Shown one piece after another: positions 24,961-34,016 of a DNA stretch of 34,092 nucleotides (position 1 is its first letter; every line of letters starts with the position of its first letter). Location of the stretch: contig NZ_LNYQ01000004.1 in NCBI RefSeq assembly GCF_001467945.1, positions 1 through 34,092 on the forward strand. The letters run 5' to 3'. The notes beneath the pieces were generated by a model. It searched no databases. It was not told the origin of the DNA and saw nothing but the letters and a program-made list of their open reading frames with translations. The stretch comes from Legionella parisiensis (GTDB lineage Bacteria > Pseudomonadota > Gammaproteobacteria > Legionellales > Legionellaceae). The position numbers and the translations under genes are program-made.

Positions 24961-25938
24961 TTATAATATTGTACGTAATTTTGAATTAGCCAATTGAGCT
25001 GTAGGCGTACCAGGGTAAGCTCTCACCACTTGTTGCAGGAATTTTTTGGCCTCCTGCTTGTCACCTTGTGCAGCATAAGCATAACCGACCTTTAACATGC
25101 TTGCAGCAGATTTACTTGAGGTGGGAAATTGTTGTAAAACCACATTAAAATGCTCTATAGATTTTGTAAAATCTTTTTTAACTAAATAAAGCTCACCTAG
25201 CCAATATTGTGCGTTGGCAGTGTAACCACCCGTAGGATATTTTTGAACAAACACATTCATTGCATTTAAAGCATCATCATAACGTTTGTTCTTTACTAAT
25301 TCATAGGCTGCTAAATAGCTAATCTGCTCATCTGCAGGGTTTATTCTAGAAGTAGTCGCTGCGGGTACGGGAACTGCAGCAGGAGAAACCGACTTGCTTG
25401 CCTGAACATTCGGTGCAGGTACTTTAGGTGTAGTTTCCTTGGAACCAGCAGAAAGATCCAAGGTGGATTTACTTGACGAAGATTTAGCAGAAGTACTTCC
25501 ACTTAAACGTGAATCTAAGTCTTTATAAAAAGCAACTTGTTGTTGCTGTAATAACTTTAAATCATGAGCTTGTACTTCTAATTGACCACGTAGCTCTTGT
25601 ATTTCTTGCTGCAAGCTTTGGATTTTGTCAATCAGCTTAGCATTATCGGTAATGTTAGTGTTTGAACTACTTGCTTGATCATCTTTAGCAAGCGCAGGCT
25701 CATCATCGGTTTGAGAATTATCTATTTTGTAACTCTCGTTTCGAGCCAGATCAAACTGCCCACTTTCAATTTGTGGCTCGTCGTACTTAGGACCATAAGC
25801 AGGCGTTTCATACGCCTGCTGGCCCTCAATAATTGCAAAATTATCACTATCATCAACAACAGGTGCTTCTGACCAACAGGCCAAAGGAAGCATCAATATA
25901 AAACCTGTAGCGATAATGTGTTTTTTGCAATGTATCAT
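24961..25938 (-). CDS. cpoB: Cell division coordinator CpoB (YbgF)
   Basis: CpoB is a periplasmic protein that links the Tol-Pal system with peptidoglycan synthesis at the septum. This 325 aa version has a signal sequence (about 1-24), a polar acidic region, a coiled coil at about 105-145 (IDKIQSLQQEIQELRGQLEVQ in part), a Ser/Pro/Ala-rich linker (about 150-200) and a TPR domain at about 205-325. The start overlaps the pal stop by four bases. In most gammaproteobacteria the order is tolQRAB-pal-cpoB; here tolB is not upstream of pal. E. coli CpoB is 263 aa; the extra length is in the linker and N-terminal region. Confidence 0.93.
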   Translation of the reverse strand: MIHCKKHIIATGFILMLPLACWSEAPVVDDSDNFAIIEGQQAYETPAYGPKYDEPQIESGQFDLARNESYKIDNSQTDDEPALAKDDQASSSNTNITDNAKLIDKIQSLQQEIQELRGQLEVQAHDLKLLQQQQVAFYKDLDSRLSGSTSAKSSSSKSTLDLSAGSKETTPKVPAPNVQASKSVSPAAVPVPAATTSRINPADEQISYLAAYELVKNKRYDDALNAMNVFVQKYPTGGYTANAQYWLGELYLVKKDFTKSIEHFNVVLQQFPTSSKSAASMLKVGYAYAAQGDKQEAKKFLQQVVRAYPGTPTAQLANSKLRTIL

Positions 25939-26465
25939 CTTGTTGCCTCATAAGTAAATTCTACACGTCGATTTTGTGCATGCGACCCTTCATCATGTCC
26001 TAAATTAATTGGACGTTCTTTACCATAGCTCACAACGCGGACTTGTTGTCTGCTAACACCGGCCATACGTAAAATATCAGCTACAGTATTTGCACGGCGC
26101 TCACCAAGGGCGACGTTATATTCACGGCTACCACGCTCATCGGTATGTCCAGCTACTAACACACGCGCACCCGGATGTGTCTTTAAGTATTCTGCCTGAG
26201 CATTAATCGATGGTAAATATTTGGGAGCCAAATTACTGTCATCATAAGAGAACAAATACAGTTGATTATGAGGTGCCTTAGTTGTATAAGACTCACCAGG
26301 TTCTTGACCAGCAAAATGAGTGAACTGTCCTAGACCTTGGGCCTCAGCTTCGCTCACGCCTACTCCCCCTTCAGCACTACCTGGTGCTTTAGAACAAGCA
26401 ACAACGAAAACAGCAGTCGCCACAAGCAGACCTAATTTACCAAATGATCCGGCTTTCATCCTCAA
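25935..26465 (-). CDS. pal: Peptidoglycan-associated lipoprotein Pal
   Basis: Pal is an outer-membrane lipoprotein whose OmpA-like domain binds peptidoglycan; it is also a strong Legionella surface antigen. The 176 aa protein has a lipobox ending at Cys24 (FVVAC) and the OmpA domain at about 68-175, with GHTDERGSREYNVALGERRA and NRRVEFTYE phrases. AAGGAG stands seven bases before the ATG. It is first in a coupled pal-cpoB pair; 218 bases upstream hold no gene. Confidence 0.96.
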   Translation of the reverse strand: MRMKAGSFGKLGLLVATAVFVVACSKAPGSAEGGVGVSEAEAQGLGQFTHFAGQEPGESYTTKAPHNQLYLFSYDDSNLAPKYLPSINAQAEYLKTHPGARVLVAGHTDERGSREYNVALGERRANTVADILRMAGVSRQQVRVVSYGKERPINLGHDEGSHAQNRRVEFTYEATR

Positions 26466-26683
26466 TCTCCTTCGTTCTTTTTATTATTAATAAACTTCAA
26501 AATACCCATGCAGGGTTCATGGGGGCACATTGTACAATTCTTTTTATTTTTTGGCTACAGTACTATTAATCATCGCAAGTCATAAAATCAAAGATCATAA
26601 GCAGGCTGTTTATAAGTTTCCTGGTCCCTCTTCATTACCCCCCAAGCTTCATTTAATTAAGTCAGTTCGCAGGGGGATATCCT

Positions 26684-27283
26684 CTAGTGCTCAATGTGAG
26701 ATACCACAAAATGAGACAGGTTCGCGGTAAACAGCTGGGTTGCTTTATTTGCTGCGATTACGCCCCCGTAGGGTGTATCACTAGGGCATGGGATCCGTAA
26801 ATTGAAAATTTTTGAAGCCAAAACGTTATTATCGTTAACATGAGTTAAAACAGCTTTGACTGAAAACTCAAGAACACTAGGTTTTTTAAGAAAATTTTGT
26901 TGGAGAGAAAGTAACTGAGTATCTAATCGATACGTTGCACCTAAGGTATACGCATTGGAGGTAACCGCTTCAAAAAGATTTGTCCGTTGTAAGCTTTGTA
27001 AAATTAAAGGGTAAAGCATATCTGCAGGAGGATTTACCCATGCATTTTTTACAAAAGGCTCCAGTGCATAGGGTTTTTTAACATAAAGCATTTGTTCTGT
27101 TTGATACCCTGCTGCAGCATCAGGCGCAGTGACCAACAAAGTAATGGGTATTGGGTTTTTAGCCAATTGTTGTGTACTGTATGCACTTAATTGATATTGA
27201 TTTTTTACAGAGACTTTAATTGGTGAGCACGCACTAAGTACAGCGGTGCTTAAAACCGCAAGCAATACAGTCAACTTTTTCAT
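26684..27283 (-). CDS. ABC transport auxiliary lipoprotein (PqiC-like)
   Basis: I start this gene at 27283 (199 aa): GGAG precedes it, and the sequence then opens with a signal peptide ending in the lipobox LSAC (Cys19). A longer reading to 27355 runs inside the MCE gene and lacks support. The mature part fits the ABC-type transport auxiliary family (PqiC/LetC type), with [22 protein letters not shown] near the N-terminal half. Such lipoproteins sit at the outer membrane and receive lipid from MCE tunnels. It begins one base after the MCE gene stop, so it is the last gene of the four-gene operon. It replaces MlaC, which is absent here. Confidence 0.82.
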   Translation of the reverse strand: MKKLTVLLAVLSTAVLSACSPIKVSVKNQYQLSAYSTQQLAKNPIPITLLVTAPDAAAGYQTEQMLYVKKPYALEPFVKNAWVNPPADMLYPLILQSLQRTNLFEAVTSNAYTLGATYRLDTQLLSLQQNFLKKPSVLEFSVKAVLTHVNDNNVLASKIFNLRIPCPSDTPYGGVIAANKATQLFTANLSHFVVSHIEH

Positions 27284-27284
27284 T

Positions 27285-28187
27285 TTATTCTCCAGGCCCA
27301 GGTTTTGGTGGCTTAGTTCCACGAATAACCACAGCAGGGTTTTGCCGCATTTCACTACTCACCTTTTCCAAATTCGCAGAAATTGTGTTCAATCGTCGTA
27401 ATAAGATTACAGCAGGTGGCAGCCCTTCCTGGGAAATTTTATCTATAGCATTTTTCCCTGTACCCATAGTTTTTGACACACTATCCCCTGCTTGACTTAA
27501 ACTTTCCGCCATAGCATTGAACTTAGATATTCCCACTCTTAATTCGGCAAGCATATGCGGAAAATCACGACTTGTTTTGGCAAGATTATCCATTAAAACC
27601 TTTAGATTTTTGCCATTACGTGCGAGATCCCCAGAAAGATAATCCACATTAGCTAAGATATGTCGTATGTGTTTAGCATTTTCCTCATTAAATATACGCT
27701 TTGCTTCATCACTTACAACCCCTACGTCCTCAGAAACTTTTTTTAGAATGCTATCCAATTGATTAAATACAGAAGGTTTTGAAGGAATAACAGGAAACGG
27801 TTCTCCAGGCATTTGGGGGATTGGCGTCAAATTAGAAGTACTTGCACTCAAACCAATATAAGTAACACCGGTAATCCCTTGTGAATTTAATGTGGCATAA
27901 GTACTGGTCGTAACCGGTGTTCCCTCTTCAATATTTAACAAAATTTCAACTTGTCTCGGATCATTCTGATTCAATTTTATTTCTTTTACATAACCAACTT
28001 GCACTCCGTTGTATTTCACAGGGGCATCGTTGGTCAGACCGGATGCAGCTTCATGCATGTAAACAGTGTACGTAGTATATTTTTTTTGATTAAAACCAAC
28101 AGACAACCACAACATTGTAGCCACTAGCCCTACCAGCAATATAAGCACGACTACACCTACTATGGTGTAATTGGTTTTAGCTTCCAA
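27285..28187 (-). CDS. mlaD: MCE-domain protein, MlaD family
   Basis: This 300 aa protein has one N-terminal membrane helix (about 8-30) and an MCE domain at about 37-115 ([35 protein letters not shown] in part), followed by a helical tail (about 140-270). MCE proteins form hexameric rings that carry phospholipid across the periplasm. It is longer than E. coli MlaD (183 aa) because of the helical tail. The start is TTG at 28187 with GGAG upstream; no in-frame ATG fits before the membrane helix. It lies between the ATPase and the lipoprotein gene. Confidence 0.88.
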   Translation of the reverse strand: MEAKTNYTIVGVVVLILLVGLVATMLWLSVGFNQKKYTTYTVYMHEAASGLTNDAPVKYNGVQVGYVKEIKLNQNDPRQVEILLNIEEGTPVTTSTYATLNSQGITGVTYIGLSASTSNLTPIPQMPGEPFPVIPSKPSVFNQLDSILKKVSEDVGVVSDEAKRIFNEENAKHIRHILANVDYLSGDLARNGKNLKVLMDNLAKTSRDFPHMLAELRVGISKFNAMAESLSQAGDSVSKTMGTGKNAIDKISQEGLPPAVILLRRLNTISANLEKVSSEMRQNPAVVIRGTKPPKPGPGE

Positions 28188-28202
28188 GAATTCAGTCTCC
28201 AG

Positions 28203-28940
28203 TTACATTTTACTAAAATAACCTGCAATGATCTTATTTTGATTCTTCATCAAATCACCAATCGGCTCAACACTTAAAATTTTTCCGTCGCCGATAAACG
28301 CTACTCGATCAGTAGTTCGCTTTAAAGATTCTATATCATGACTCACCATAACTATAGTAAGCTTTAAAGAATCTCTTAAAAAAACAATCAGCTCATCAAA
28401 AAGCCTTGCACTCAGTGGATCTAAACCTGTAGTTGGTTCATCTAAAAACAACAACTCCGGATCCATTGCAATCGCACGCGCTGCAGCGGCTCTTCGTTGC
28501 ATTCCACCACTCAATTCTGAAGGCAATTTACCTGCAGCTTCTTTGGGCAAGCCTACTAAAGTGACTTTTAGCAAAGCCAGTTCATACATAAATTCATAAT
28601 CCAGATTAGTAAATTCTCGCATAGGAAACATCACATTTTCCAACACATTCATTGATGAAAATAATGCGCTATGCTGAAAAAGCATCCCCCATCGCCTACG
28701 AAGCAAAAACGATTGTTCTGCATCAAGATTACTAATATCTTGTCCAAATATTTTAATACGACCCGCAGTAGGCTTCAGTAACATCAGCAAACTACGTAAT
28801 ATCGTTGTTTTTCCACTCCCTGAACCGCCAATAATAGCTAAAATTTCACCCTTTTCTACAGTCAAGTTCACATCGGTATGTACCCATTGACCTCCGAGAC
28901 AATTCTTTAGTCCTTTAATTTCAATAATGGGTTCGCTCAT
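28203..28940 (-). CDS. mlaF: ABC transporter ATP-binding protein, MlaF family
   Basis: This 245 aa ATPase powers the lipid transporter on the cytoplasmic side. Walker A is GGSGSGKTT at 38-46, the signature LSGGMQRR is around 142-149, Walker B is LLFLDEPTTGLDPLS, and the switch His lies in VMVSHDIES. The end IIAGYFSKM is short, like other MlaF proteins. The start codon follows the permease stop directly with no gap, so the two are coupled. Confidence 0.93.
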   Translation of the reverse strand: MSEPIIEIKGLKNCLGGQWVHTDVNLTVEKGEILAIIGGSGSGKTTILRSLLMLLKPTAGRIKIFGQDISNLDAEQSFLLRRRWGMLFQHSALFSSMNVLENVMFPMREFTNLDYEFMYELALLKVTLVGLPKEAAGKLPSELSGGMQRRAAAARAIAMDPELLFLDEPTTGLDPLSARLFDELIVFLRDSLKLTIVMVSHDIESLKRTTDRVAFIGDGKILSVEPIGDLMKNQNKIIAGYFSKM

Positions 28941-30068
28941 CTATAAATGCATCCGACTATAAATGACTGAATAAATGGCATCAGCAATAATAATTAGAAA
29001 TAGTGCTTGCACTACACTTCGGGTAGTTTGGCTCCCAATATTTTTTTGCGTACCGGCCTCTACTCTAAACCCTTGATAACAACCAACCAGGCTTATTAAC
29101 AATGCAAATGCGGGAGCTTTATAAAGACCTAAATTCAACTGCGAAATCCCAACAGAATCTCTTAATCGTTGTAAAAAATCAACAAAACTAATGCCCAACA
29201 TGTTATTGGACATAATCATTGCACCTAAAATACTAAAAACATCAGACCAAAAAATCAATAAAGGAAACGCGATCAATAATCCTAGAACTTTAGGGAGGAC
29301 TAATAACTCAGTGGGAGAAAGTCCCATCGTTAATAATGCATCTACCTCTTCATTTAGTTTCATACTGCCAATTTGTGCTGTAAATGCGGAGCTAGTCCGT
29401 CCAGCAACAATAATTGCCGTCATTAACGGTGCAAACTCACGAAAAATCGCCATACCTGATAAATAGGAAATAAAGCTATTGGCCCCATATGTTTGCAATT
29501 GCAAACCCATTTGATAAGCTAAAACCACACCAATTAGAAAAGAAAGCAACGCAAGAATAGGTAATGCAGTCACGCCTGTAGCGTGAATATTTGAAATGAT
29601 ACTGGGTAATTGAAAACGGTGCCAATTGCCAAATGCATTAAATATTTTAGTAGTCAAATCTCCTACTAAAGCAAGAAGGCCATCTACTTGACGAAGTTTG
29701 CTCTCTGATTCTTTCCCTAATTGATAAAATACATTCTCTTTAGGCGGAGAAGGTATTTGATAACCTAATACCTCTTTTTTTGATCTAATTAAATCGACAA
29801 GCTGCTGTTGTGTTTCAGTAAAATTTGTCAGTTCAACCTGATTTTTTCGTTGTTCCAGCATGCTAATGCATTTAATGAGAGCCAAGGCGCCTGCACTATC
29901 AAAATTACTAATACTTTCACCGCTAATAGTCACTTTTTGAGTTTTGGGCAGCTCATCCATCTTAAATCGAGCTAATAAATTTTCAATTTTTAAAACAGAC
30001 CAGGCACCTGTACAGTGAAATCTGGCAAGTTCCTTATCATAGGTGATTTGCGCGCTGTTTTGTACCAT
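28941..30068 (-). CDS. mlaE: STAS domain-MlaE permease fusion
   Basis: This 375 aa protein joins an N-terminal STAS domain (about residues 1-100, comparable to MlaB, with ISGESISNFDSAGALALIKCI) to a five- to six-helix MlaE permease (about 150-375). The permease has GVVLAYQMGLQLQTYGA, EFAPLMTAIIVAGRTSSAFTAQIGSM and VEAGTQKNIGSQTTRSVV phrases in pieces. Together with the ATPase, MCE protein and auxiliary lipoprotein it makes a complete inner-membrane to outer-membrane lipid transporter. The fusion means no separate MlaB is needed. It is the first gene of the operon. Confidence 0.92.
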   Translation of the reverse strand: MVQNSAQITYDKELARFHCTGAWSVLKIENLLARFKMDELPKTQKVTISGESISNFDSAGALALIKCISMLEQRKNQVELTNFTETQQQLVDLIRSKKEVLGYQIPSPPKENVFYQLGKESESKLRQVDGLLALVGDLTTKIFNAFGNWHRFQLPSIISNIHATGVTALPILALLSFLIGVVLAYQMGLQLQTYGANSFISYLSGMAIFREFAPLMTAIIVAGRTSSAFTAQIGSMKLNEEVDALLTMGLSPTELLVLPKVLGLLIAFPLLIFWSDVFSILGAMIMSNNMLGISFVDFLQRLRDSVGISQLNLGLYKAPAFALLISLVGCYQGFRVEAGTQKNIGSQTTRSVVQALFLIIIADAIYSVIYSRMHL

Positions 30069-30177
30069 AGTCTTTATGTATTGAAAAATAACCTCAAGAA
30101 TAATATCAATATTCTAGAGAACAAAAACAATAGAACATGGTAACACAATAACAAGATATTCGGGTAGGTAAAAAATA

Positions 30178-30207
30178 TAGTCTGAGTACAATATATACCT
30201 CAGACTA
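30178..30207 (-). terminator. Terminator of the coiled-coil candidate effector gene
   Basis: TAGTCTGAG (30178-30186) pairs fully with CTCAGACTA (30199-30207) around 12 bases. On the minus strand the stem is followed by TATTTTTT. It lies 18 bases past the stop of the gene at 30225. On the plus strand TTATTTTTG follows as well, so it could work both ways. Confidence 0.75.
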
Positions 30208-30224
30208 CTTATTTTTGTAACCGA

Positions 30225-31265
30225 TTAAATAGTTGCCTTTACGGAGTTAATTGCATTACTTATATCGTTGATTTTGTTTCCCCCATCGGTAGTTGCGGGT
30301 TTAAACATCGATAATTCATGCACACGGATCGAGGAGCCGACGCGAGTAAACCCGGAATTTATAAGTTCAACCAGATCGTCTAAGAATTTTTCCCACCAGC
30401 CACGGTAAGCCCGTAATGTTTTCACATCATTATTTTTATCATCACCTAGAATATTTTGGCTATTTAATTTAAAAGAATCTAAATCCCCATCCCGAATGTA
30501 CTGATCAACCAGTTTCGCTATCTGATTATGAATGTTTCCGGCAGCTTTTGCAGCTTCTCGATATTTTGCCTCTCCTTCTTGATCCTTCTTCCTATGATAT
30601 TCTTTAGCTTTCGTGTCATATTTTGTTTGCTTTGTATGAAGTGTTCTTAATTTTTCTTTAACTTCAGTAAGCTGAGCGTTTCTGTGTCTTCTGGCTTTCT
30701 GATCAACATACGTTTCGAGATGCTGTTTTTGCTGCTCCTCCGTTTCCTTAAGTTGCTTTTCATTCCAAGTAACATGCCTGGATTTAGGTTTTCCATCAAC
30801 AGGGGTAACAAATACACCACTTTGCTTAGTTAGCGACCGAGTTAAACTCCCCCCCTCCTCCTTTTGTAGAGGTTTTTCAGTAACAGCTTTGGGTTGAGCG
30901 TCTAAATCCTGCTGGTTAACATGAGGAAGTTCATCTGAAACATGAGCTTCTGGCAATAAATCAGTAGTGTCGTTTTTTTCTCGATCATAAGCACTTAACG
31001 ATGTTTCAATAGGAGTTACTGAAAAAAATTGTGCCTTTAATTTTTCCGTTAATTGCTTAATTTGTAAATCTAATCCACTAATAACTTCGGTATGATATGG
31101 GGTAAAACTAACAGTCTTAGGATTTTTTCTCTTTTTCTCCTCATATCTGCTCGAAATACTTTCAAACTGAGAAGCCGATTTACATTTCTGCAATTGCTCA
31201 ATGTATATGGTTCTCATATTCGAGGCAGATTCAAAAGCTTTTTTTTCTTTAGCATCTTTTCCCAT
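30225..31265 (-). CDS. Coiled-coil protein, candidate Dot/Icm effector
   Basis: This 346 aa protein is not one I can name. It is highly charged, has no signal peptide or membrane helix, and contains a long Glu/Lys-rich coiled coil at about residues 168-250. Residues 282-346 hold an amphipathic region with LRAYRGWWEKFLDDLVELI and later FKPATTDGGNKI. A similar L-x-x-x-RGW-x-x-x-L-x-x-L-x-x-x-I helix and a following F-x-x-x-TD-x-x-x-K-I segment occur near the C-terminus of many Legionella secreted proteins, as far as I recall. AAGGAGATGTC precedes the ATG, and a terminator follows the stop, so it is a stand-alone unit between the Mla operon and the divergent mevalonate genes. Function unknown. 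Confidence 0.75.
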   Translation of the reverse strand: MGKDAKEKKAFESASNMRTIYIEQLQKCKSASQFESISSRYEEKKRKNPKTVSFTPYHTEVISGLDLQIKQLTEKLKAQFFSVTPIETSLSAYDREKNDTTDLLPEAHVSDELPHVNQQDLDAQPKAVTEKPLQKEEGGSLTRSLTKQSGVFVTPVDGKPKSRHVTWNEKQLKETEEQQKQHLETYVDQKARRHRNAQLTEVKEKLRTLHTKQTKYDTKAKEYHRKKDQEGEAKYREAAKAAGNIHNQIAKLVDQYIRDGDLDSFKLNSQNILGDDKNNDVKTLRAYRGWWEKFLDDLVELINSGFTRVGSSIRVHELSMFKPATTDGGNKINDISNAINSVKATI

Positions 31266-31726
31266 GACATCTCCTTACAAATAAAATCCAAATTAAAGTG
31301 CTCTCAATTTACACTTCATGCAAAAAAAACGCTAGAAATTTTAAGTTAAAAACAATAATTTGATTACAAAAAGAATCATTAGGTCACTAGTGAGCCATAA
31401 TAAGCAAAAACATGACATGCATACATCACACATGCCATGGTTTTATCCGCACCGAGCGATTAATAAACTTATAAAAAAAGCAGATGAAAGATAGAGATTA
31501 TGATGAGCATTTGCCGGATTGAATATTTATTTTCAAAAAACCTCTGCACAAAATCATATAATACCAATGATTTTCAGGTAGTTTGCTTCTCTGTTTTATG
31601 ATAAAATTGCTTTTATTTTTTTCAAGAAACTAAAATCAGGTATGCAAGAAAATTACAGCCAATTTGAACAACGCAAAAATGGCATTACAAAACTTGCGTC
31701 AATGCCGGCTACTCAAAGGAGAAAGC
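31266..31726. other. 461-base divergent intergenic region before mvaA
   Basis: No credible gene lies here if mvaA starts at 31727. The minus-strand part holds the strong AAGGAG site of the coiled-coil gene, and a cTTAAAATT near 31339-31347 (minus strand) that differs by one base from the Legionella PmrA consensus. The plus-strand part is AT-rich and carries AAAGGAG before mvaA. I see no long inverted repeat. Confidence 0.35.
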
Positions 31727-33025
31727 ATGCCTTTATCTTCTAACACTGATGAGCTATTCCGCGGTTTTTCCAAACTCTCTCGAGAAGAACGCTTTAAGCG
31801 ATTGTTAGCTTTAGGAGCAATAACTCCTGAAGATATTTCTTTTCTTAAAAGCGGTGGCATAAAAGATATGAATTTGGCGGATAAGCTGATTGAAAATGTA
31901 ATCGGTTATTTTCAGCTTCCCTTGGGTGTAGCAACTAATTTCAATATCAATGGCCAAGACTATGTGATTCCAATGGCGGTGGAAGAAACATCCATCATTG
32001 CAGCCTTATCCAAATCTGCTAAATGGATTAGACAATGCGGTGAAATAAAAACCTGGGTTCAAGGCGAATGCATTTTAGGTCAAATTCAACTGGCAAAAGT
32101 CAAAGATTTCTCTAAATTTTCTCAGATTTTTAACGAAAATCGAACCTATCTGATTAACAGAGCTAACAAAGATGTTGCCGATAACATGGTAAAACGCGGC
32201 GGCGGTGTCATGGATTTGCAATTACGCCAGCTTAAAAGAGAAGATAATCATGACATGGCCGTAATTCACTTGACTATGAATAGCTGTGATGCCATGGGAG
32301 CCAACATTATTAATCAGGTTCTTGAATACTTAAAAACACCTATAGAGCAGTTAACTGGTGAAGAAGTCACCATGTGTATTCTATCAAACCTAAATGACCA
32401 AAAATTAACAACATCTCAAGTTACCATACATACTATTGATCCTGAACTTGGCCAAAAACTGCAAGAAGCATCGCTCTTTGCCGAAATGGATCCTTATCGA
32501 GCAGCTACCCATAACAAAGGGGTAATGAATGGTATTGATCCAGTTTTAATCGCGACAGGAAATGACTGGCGTGCAGTTGAAGCAGGAGTACATGCCTATG
32601 CCGCCCGCGATGGACAGTATCAAGCAATTACACGTTGGCGCTATCACAATGGAATACTTACAGGACAACTTACCGCCCCGATTATTGTTGGAACCATAGG
32701 TGGCGTTACCTCATTGCACCCCACCGCTAAAATGTGTTTACGAATGATGAATATTTCTTCGGCGAATCAATTAGCTCAAGTCATTGCAGCAGTGGGCTTG
32801 GTTCAAAATTTGGGGGCAATTAAAGCATTATGTACTGAAGGCATTATTCAGGGACATATGAAATTACACATTGATAATCTGCTTTTGGCAGCAGGCGCCA
32901 ATGAAAGCGAAATTCCCGTGCTTAAAGAGCATTTACAAAAGTGGTTGGATTTACACAAAAGAATTAGTCTTAATAATGCTCATGATTTACTGGCTAAAAT
33001 TAGACAAACACCGATTGCTGTATGA
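31727..33025 (+). CDS. mvaA: Hydroxymethylglutaryl-CoA reductase, class II
   Basis: The enzyme reduces HMG-CoA to mevalonate, the committed step of the pathway. I start it at 31727 (432 aa), where AAGGAG lies six bases before the ATG and the length fits class II enzymes (Pseudomonas mevalonii, 428 aa). A longer reading from 31664 adds 21 residues without support. Motifs are ENVIGYFQLPLGVA at 56-69, a likely catalytic Glu86, CDAMGAN at 187-193, Lys264 in HNKGVMNGIDPV, Asp280 in GNDWRAVEAG, and His377 in QGHMKLH. Lys264 and Asp280 keep the 16-residue spacing of the P. mevalonii catalytic pair. Its stop overlaps the next start by four bases. Confidence 0.94.
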   Translation: MPLSSNTDELFRGFSKLSREERFKRLLALGAITPEDISFLKSGGIKDMNLADKLIENVIGYFQLPLGVATNFNINGQDYVIPMAVEETSIIAALSKSAKWIRQCGEIKTWVQGECILGQIQLAKVKDFSKFSQIFNENRTYLINRANKDVADNMVKRGGGVMDLQLRQLKREDNHDMAVIHLTMNSCDAMGANIINQVLEYLKTPIEQLTGEEVTMCILSNLNDQKLTTSQVTIHTIDPELGQKLQEASLFAEMDPYRAATHNKGVMNGIDPVLIATGNDWRAVEAGVHAYAARDGQYQAITRWRYHNGILTGQLTAPIIVGTIGGVTSLHPTAKMCLRMMNISSANQLAQVIAAVGLVQNLGAIKALCTEGIIQGHMKLHIDNLLLAAGANESEIPVLKEHLQKWLDLHKRISLNNAHDLLAKIRQTPIAV

Positions 33026-33903
33026 AATGGTCAATACCCGCAAAAACTTTTTTACTGGGTGAATACGCTGCTGTAGCTGAGGCCTCCGCACTTCTTCTAA
33101 TGACCGCCCCCTGTTTTGAGCTTACATTAACTACGCAAGACAAATTAGCTGGAATTCACCCAGAATCTCCAGCTGGACTTTGGTGGCTGCAACAAAATTC
33201 AAGGCAAGGTCTTTTGTGGCATGACCCTTATGCAGGTCGAGGAGGTTTAGGCGCCTCCAGCGCGCAATTTTTGGCAAGCTATTTAGCTGCTTGTTTCGTA
33301 AATAACACTGTAGCTGATTTAAATAATATGCTAAGCGCTTATTATATATCATCATGGCCTGGAAAAGGCTTGAAGCCTAGTGGATATGATGTAATAGCAC
33401 AGTCGCAGCAAGGATGTGTGTACATTAATAAACAACAAAAAAAGTTAAAGTCTTATAGCTGGCCTTTTCAAGATTTGTCGTTTATTCTCGTCCATACCGG
33501 CATGAAACTTGCCACTCACCATCATTTACAAGACTCTACCCTTCCTGATCAGATCCAGATCGATTATTTATCTTTTTTAGTAGACGAAGCACAACAAGCA
33601 TTCGAGCAGATTGATTCCAATAAACTAGTCTCAGCCATAAACAACTATCATCAAAAATTAACCGAGCTAAATTTGGTAGCGCATCACAGCTTAAAATTTA
33701 TTAGTGAGTTTAAGAATTGCCCGGAAATATTGGCAATAAAGGGTTGTGGCGCTTTAGGTGCGGATGTTTTACTGCTCATTACTTCAGCAGACAGGGCGCA
33801 AATCCTGACTGATAAACTAAAAATAGCAAACTGGACAATACTGGCAACAGAAAAAAATATTTATTTTCAAACCCAATCAGCTCAGGAATTTGCTTTTTCA
33901 TGA
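33022..33903 (+). CDS. GHMP kinase, probably phosphomevalonate kinase
   Basis: This 293 aa protein opens with the GHMP substrate motif PAKTFLLGEYAAV and has the ATP loop GRGGLGASSAQFLAS at about residues 72-86 plus SGYDVIAQSQQGCVYI, which is typical of phosphomevalonate kinases (SGAD/YDV). The C-terminal GHMP motif is KGCGALGADVLLLI. The gene is translationally coupled to mvaA, and the window also has a mevalonate kinase and the decarboxylase, so phosphomevalonate is the missing kinase step. A second mevalonate kinase is the main alternative. Confidence 0.75.
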   Translation: MKWSIPAKTFLLGEYAAVAEASALLLMTAPCFELTLTTQDKLAGIHPESPAGLWWLQQNSRQGLLWHDPYAGRGGLGASSAQFLASYLAACFVNNTVADLNNMLSAYYISSWPGKGLKPSGYDVIAQSQQGCVYINKQQKKLKSYSWPFQDLSFILVHTGMKLATHHHLQDSTLPDQIQIDYLSFLVDEAQQAFEQIDSNKLVSAINNYHQKLTELNLVAHHSLKFISEFKNCPEILAIKGCGALGADVLLLITSADRAQILTDKLKIANWTILATEKNIYFQTQSAQEFAFS

Positions 33904-33975
33904 GCAATAATTTTGTATAAAAAAACATTTGTACCCTTAAAAATAACAAAAATAGTAGAAACATCATAAAAAGAC

Positions 33976-34003
33976 TTGAAATTCTGTGCTAATCCGGTAT
34001 TAT
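33976..34003 (+). promoter_or_regulatory. Sigma-70 promoter of tRNA-Lys
   Basis: TTGAAA (33976-33981) and TATTAT (33998-34003) are separated by 16 bases. The -10 ends 13 bases before the mature tRNA start, leaving a short leader. This is a good match for the position of a tRNA promoter. Confidence 0.7.
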
Positions 34004-34016
34004 TCCAGCCTCTTTA

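Noticed and set aside
31664..31726. Twenty-one-residue N-terminal extension of HMG-CoA reductase
   Set aside because: A strong AAGGAG site just upstream of 31727 and the family length favour the shorter form.
33779..33967. 62-codon hydrophobic open frame on the minus strand at the end of the GHMP kinase gene
   Set aside because: It overlaps the conserved 3' part of the kinase gene, has no ribosome site, and its hydrophobicity follows from AT-rich composition.
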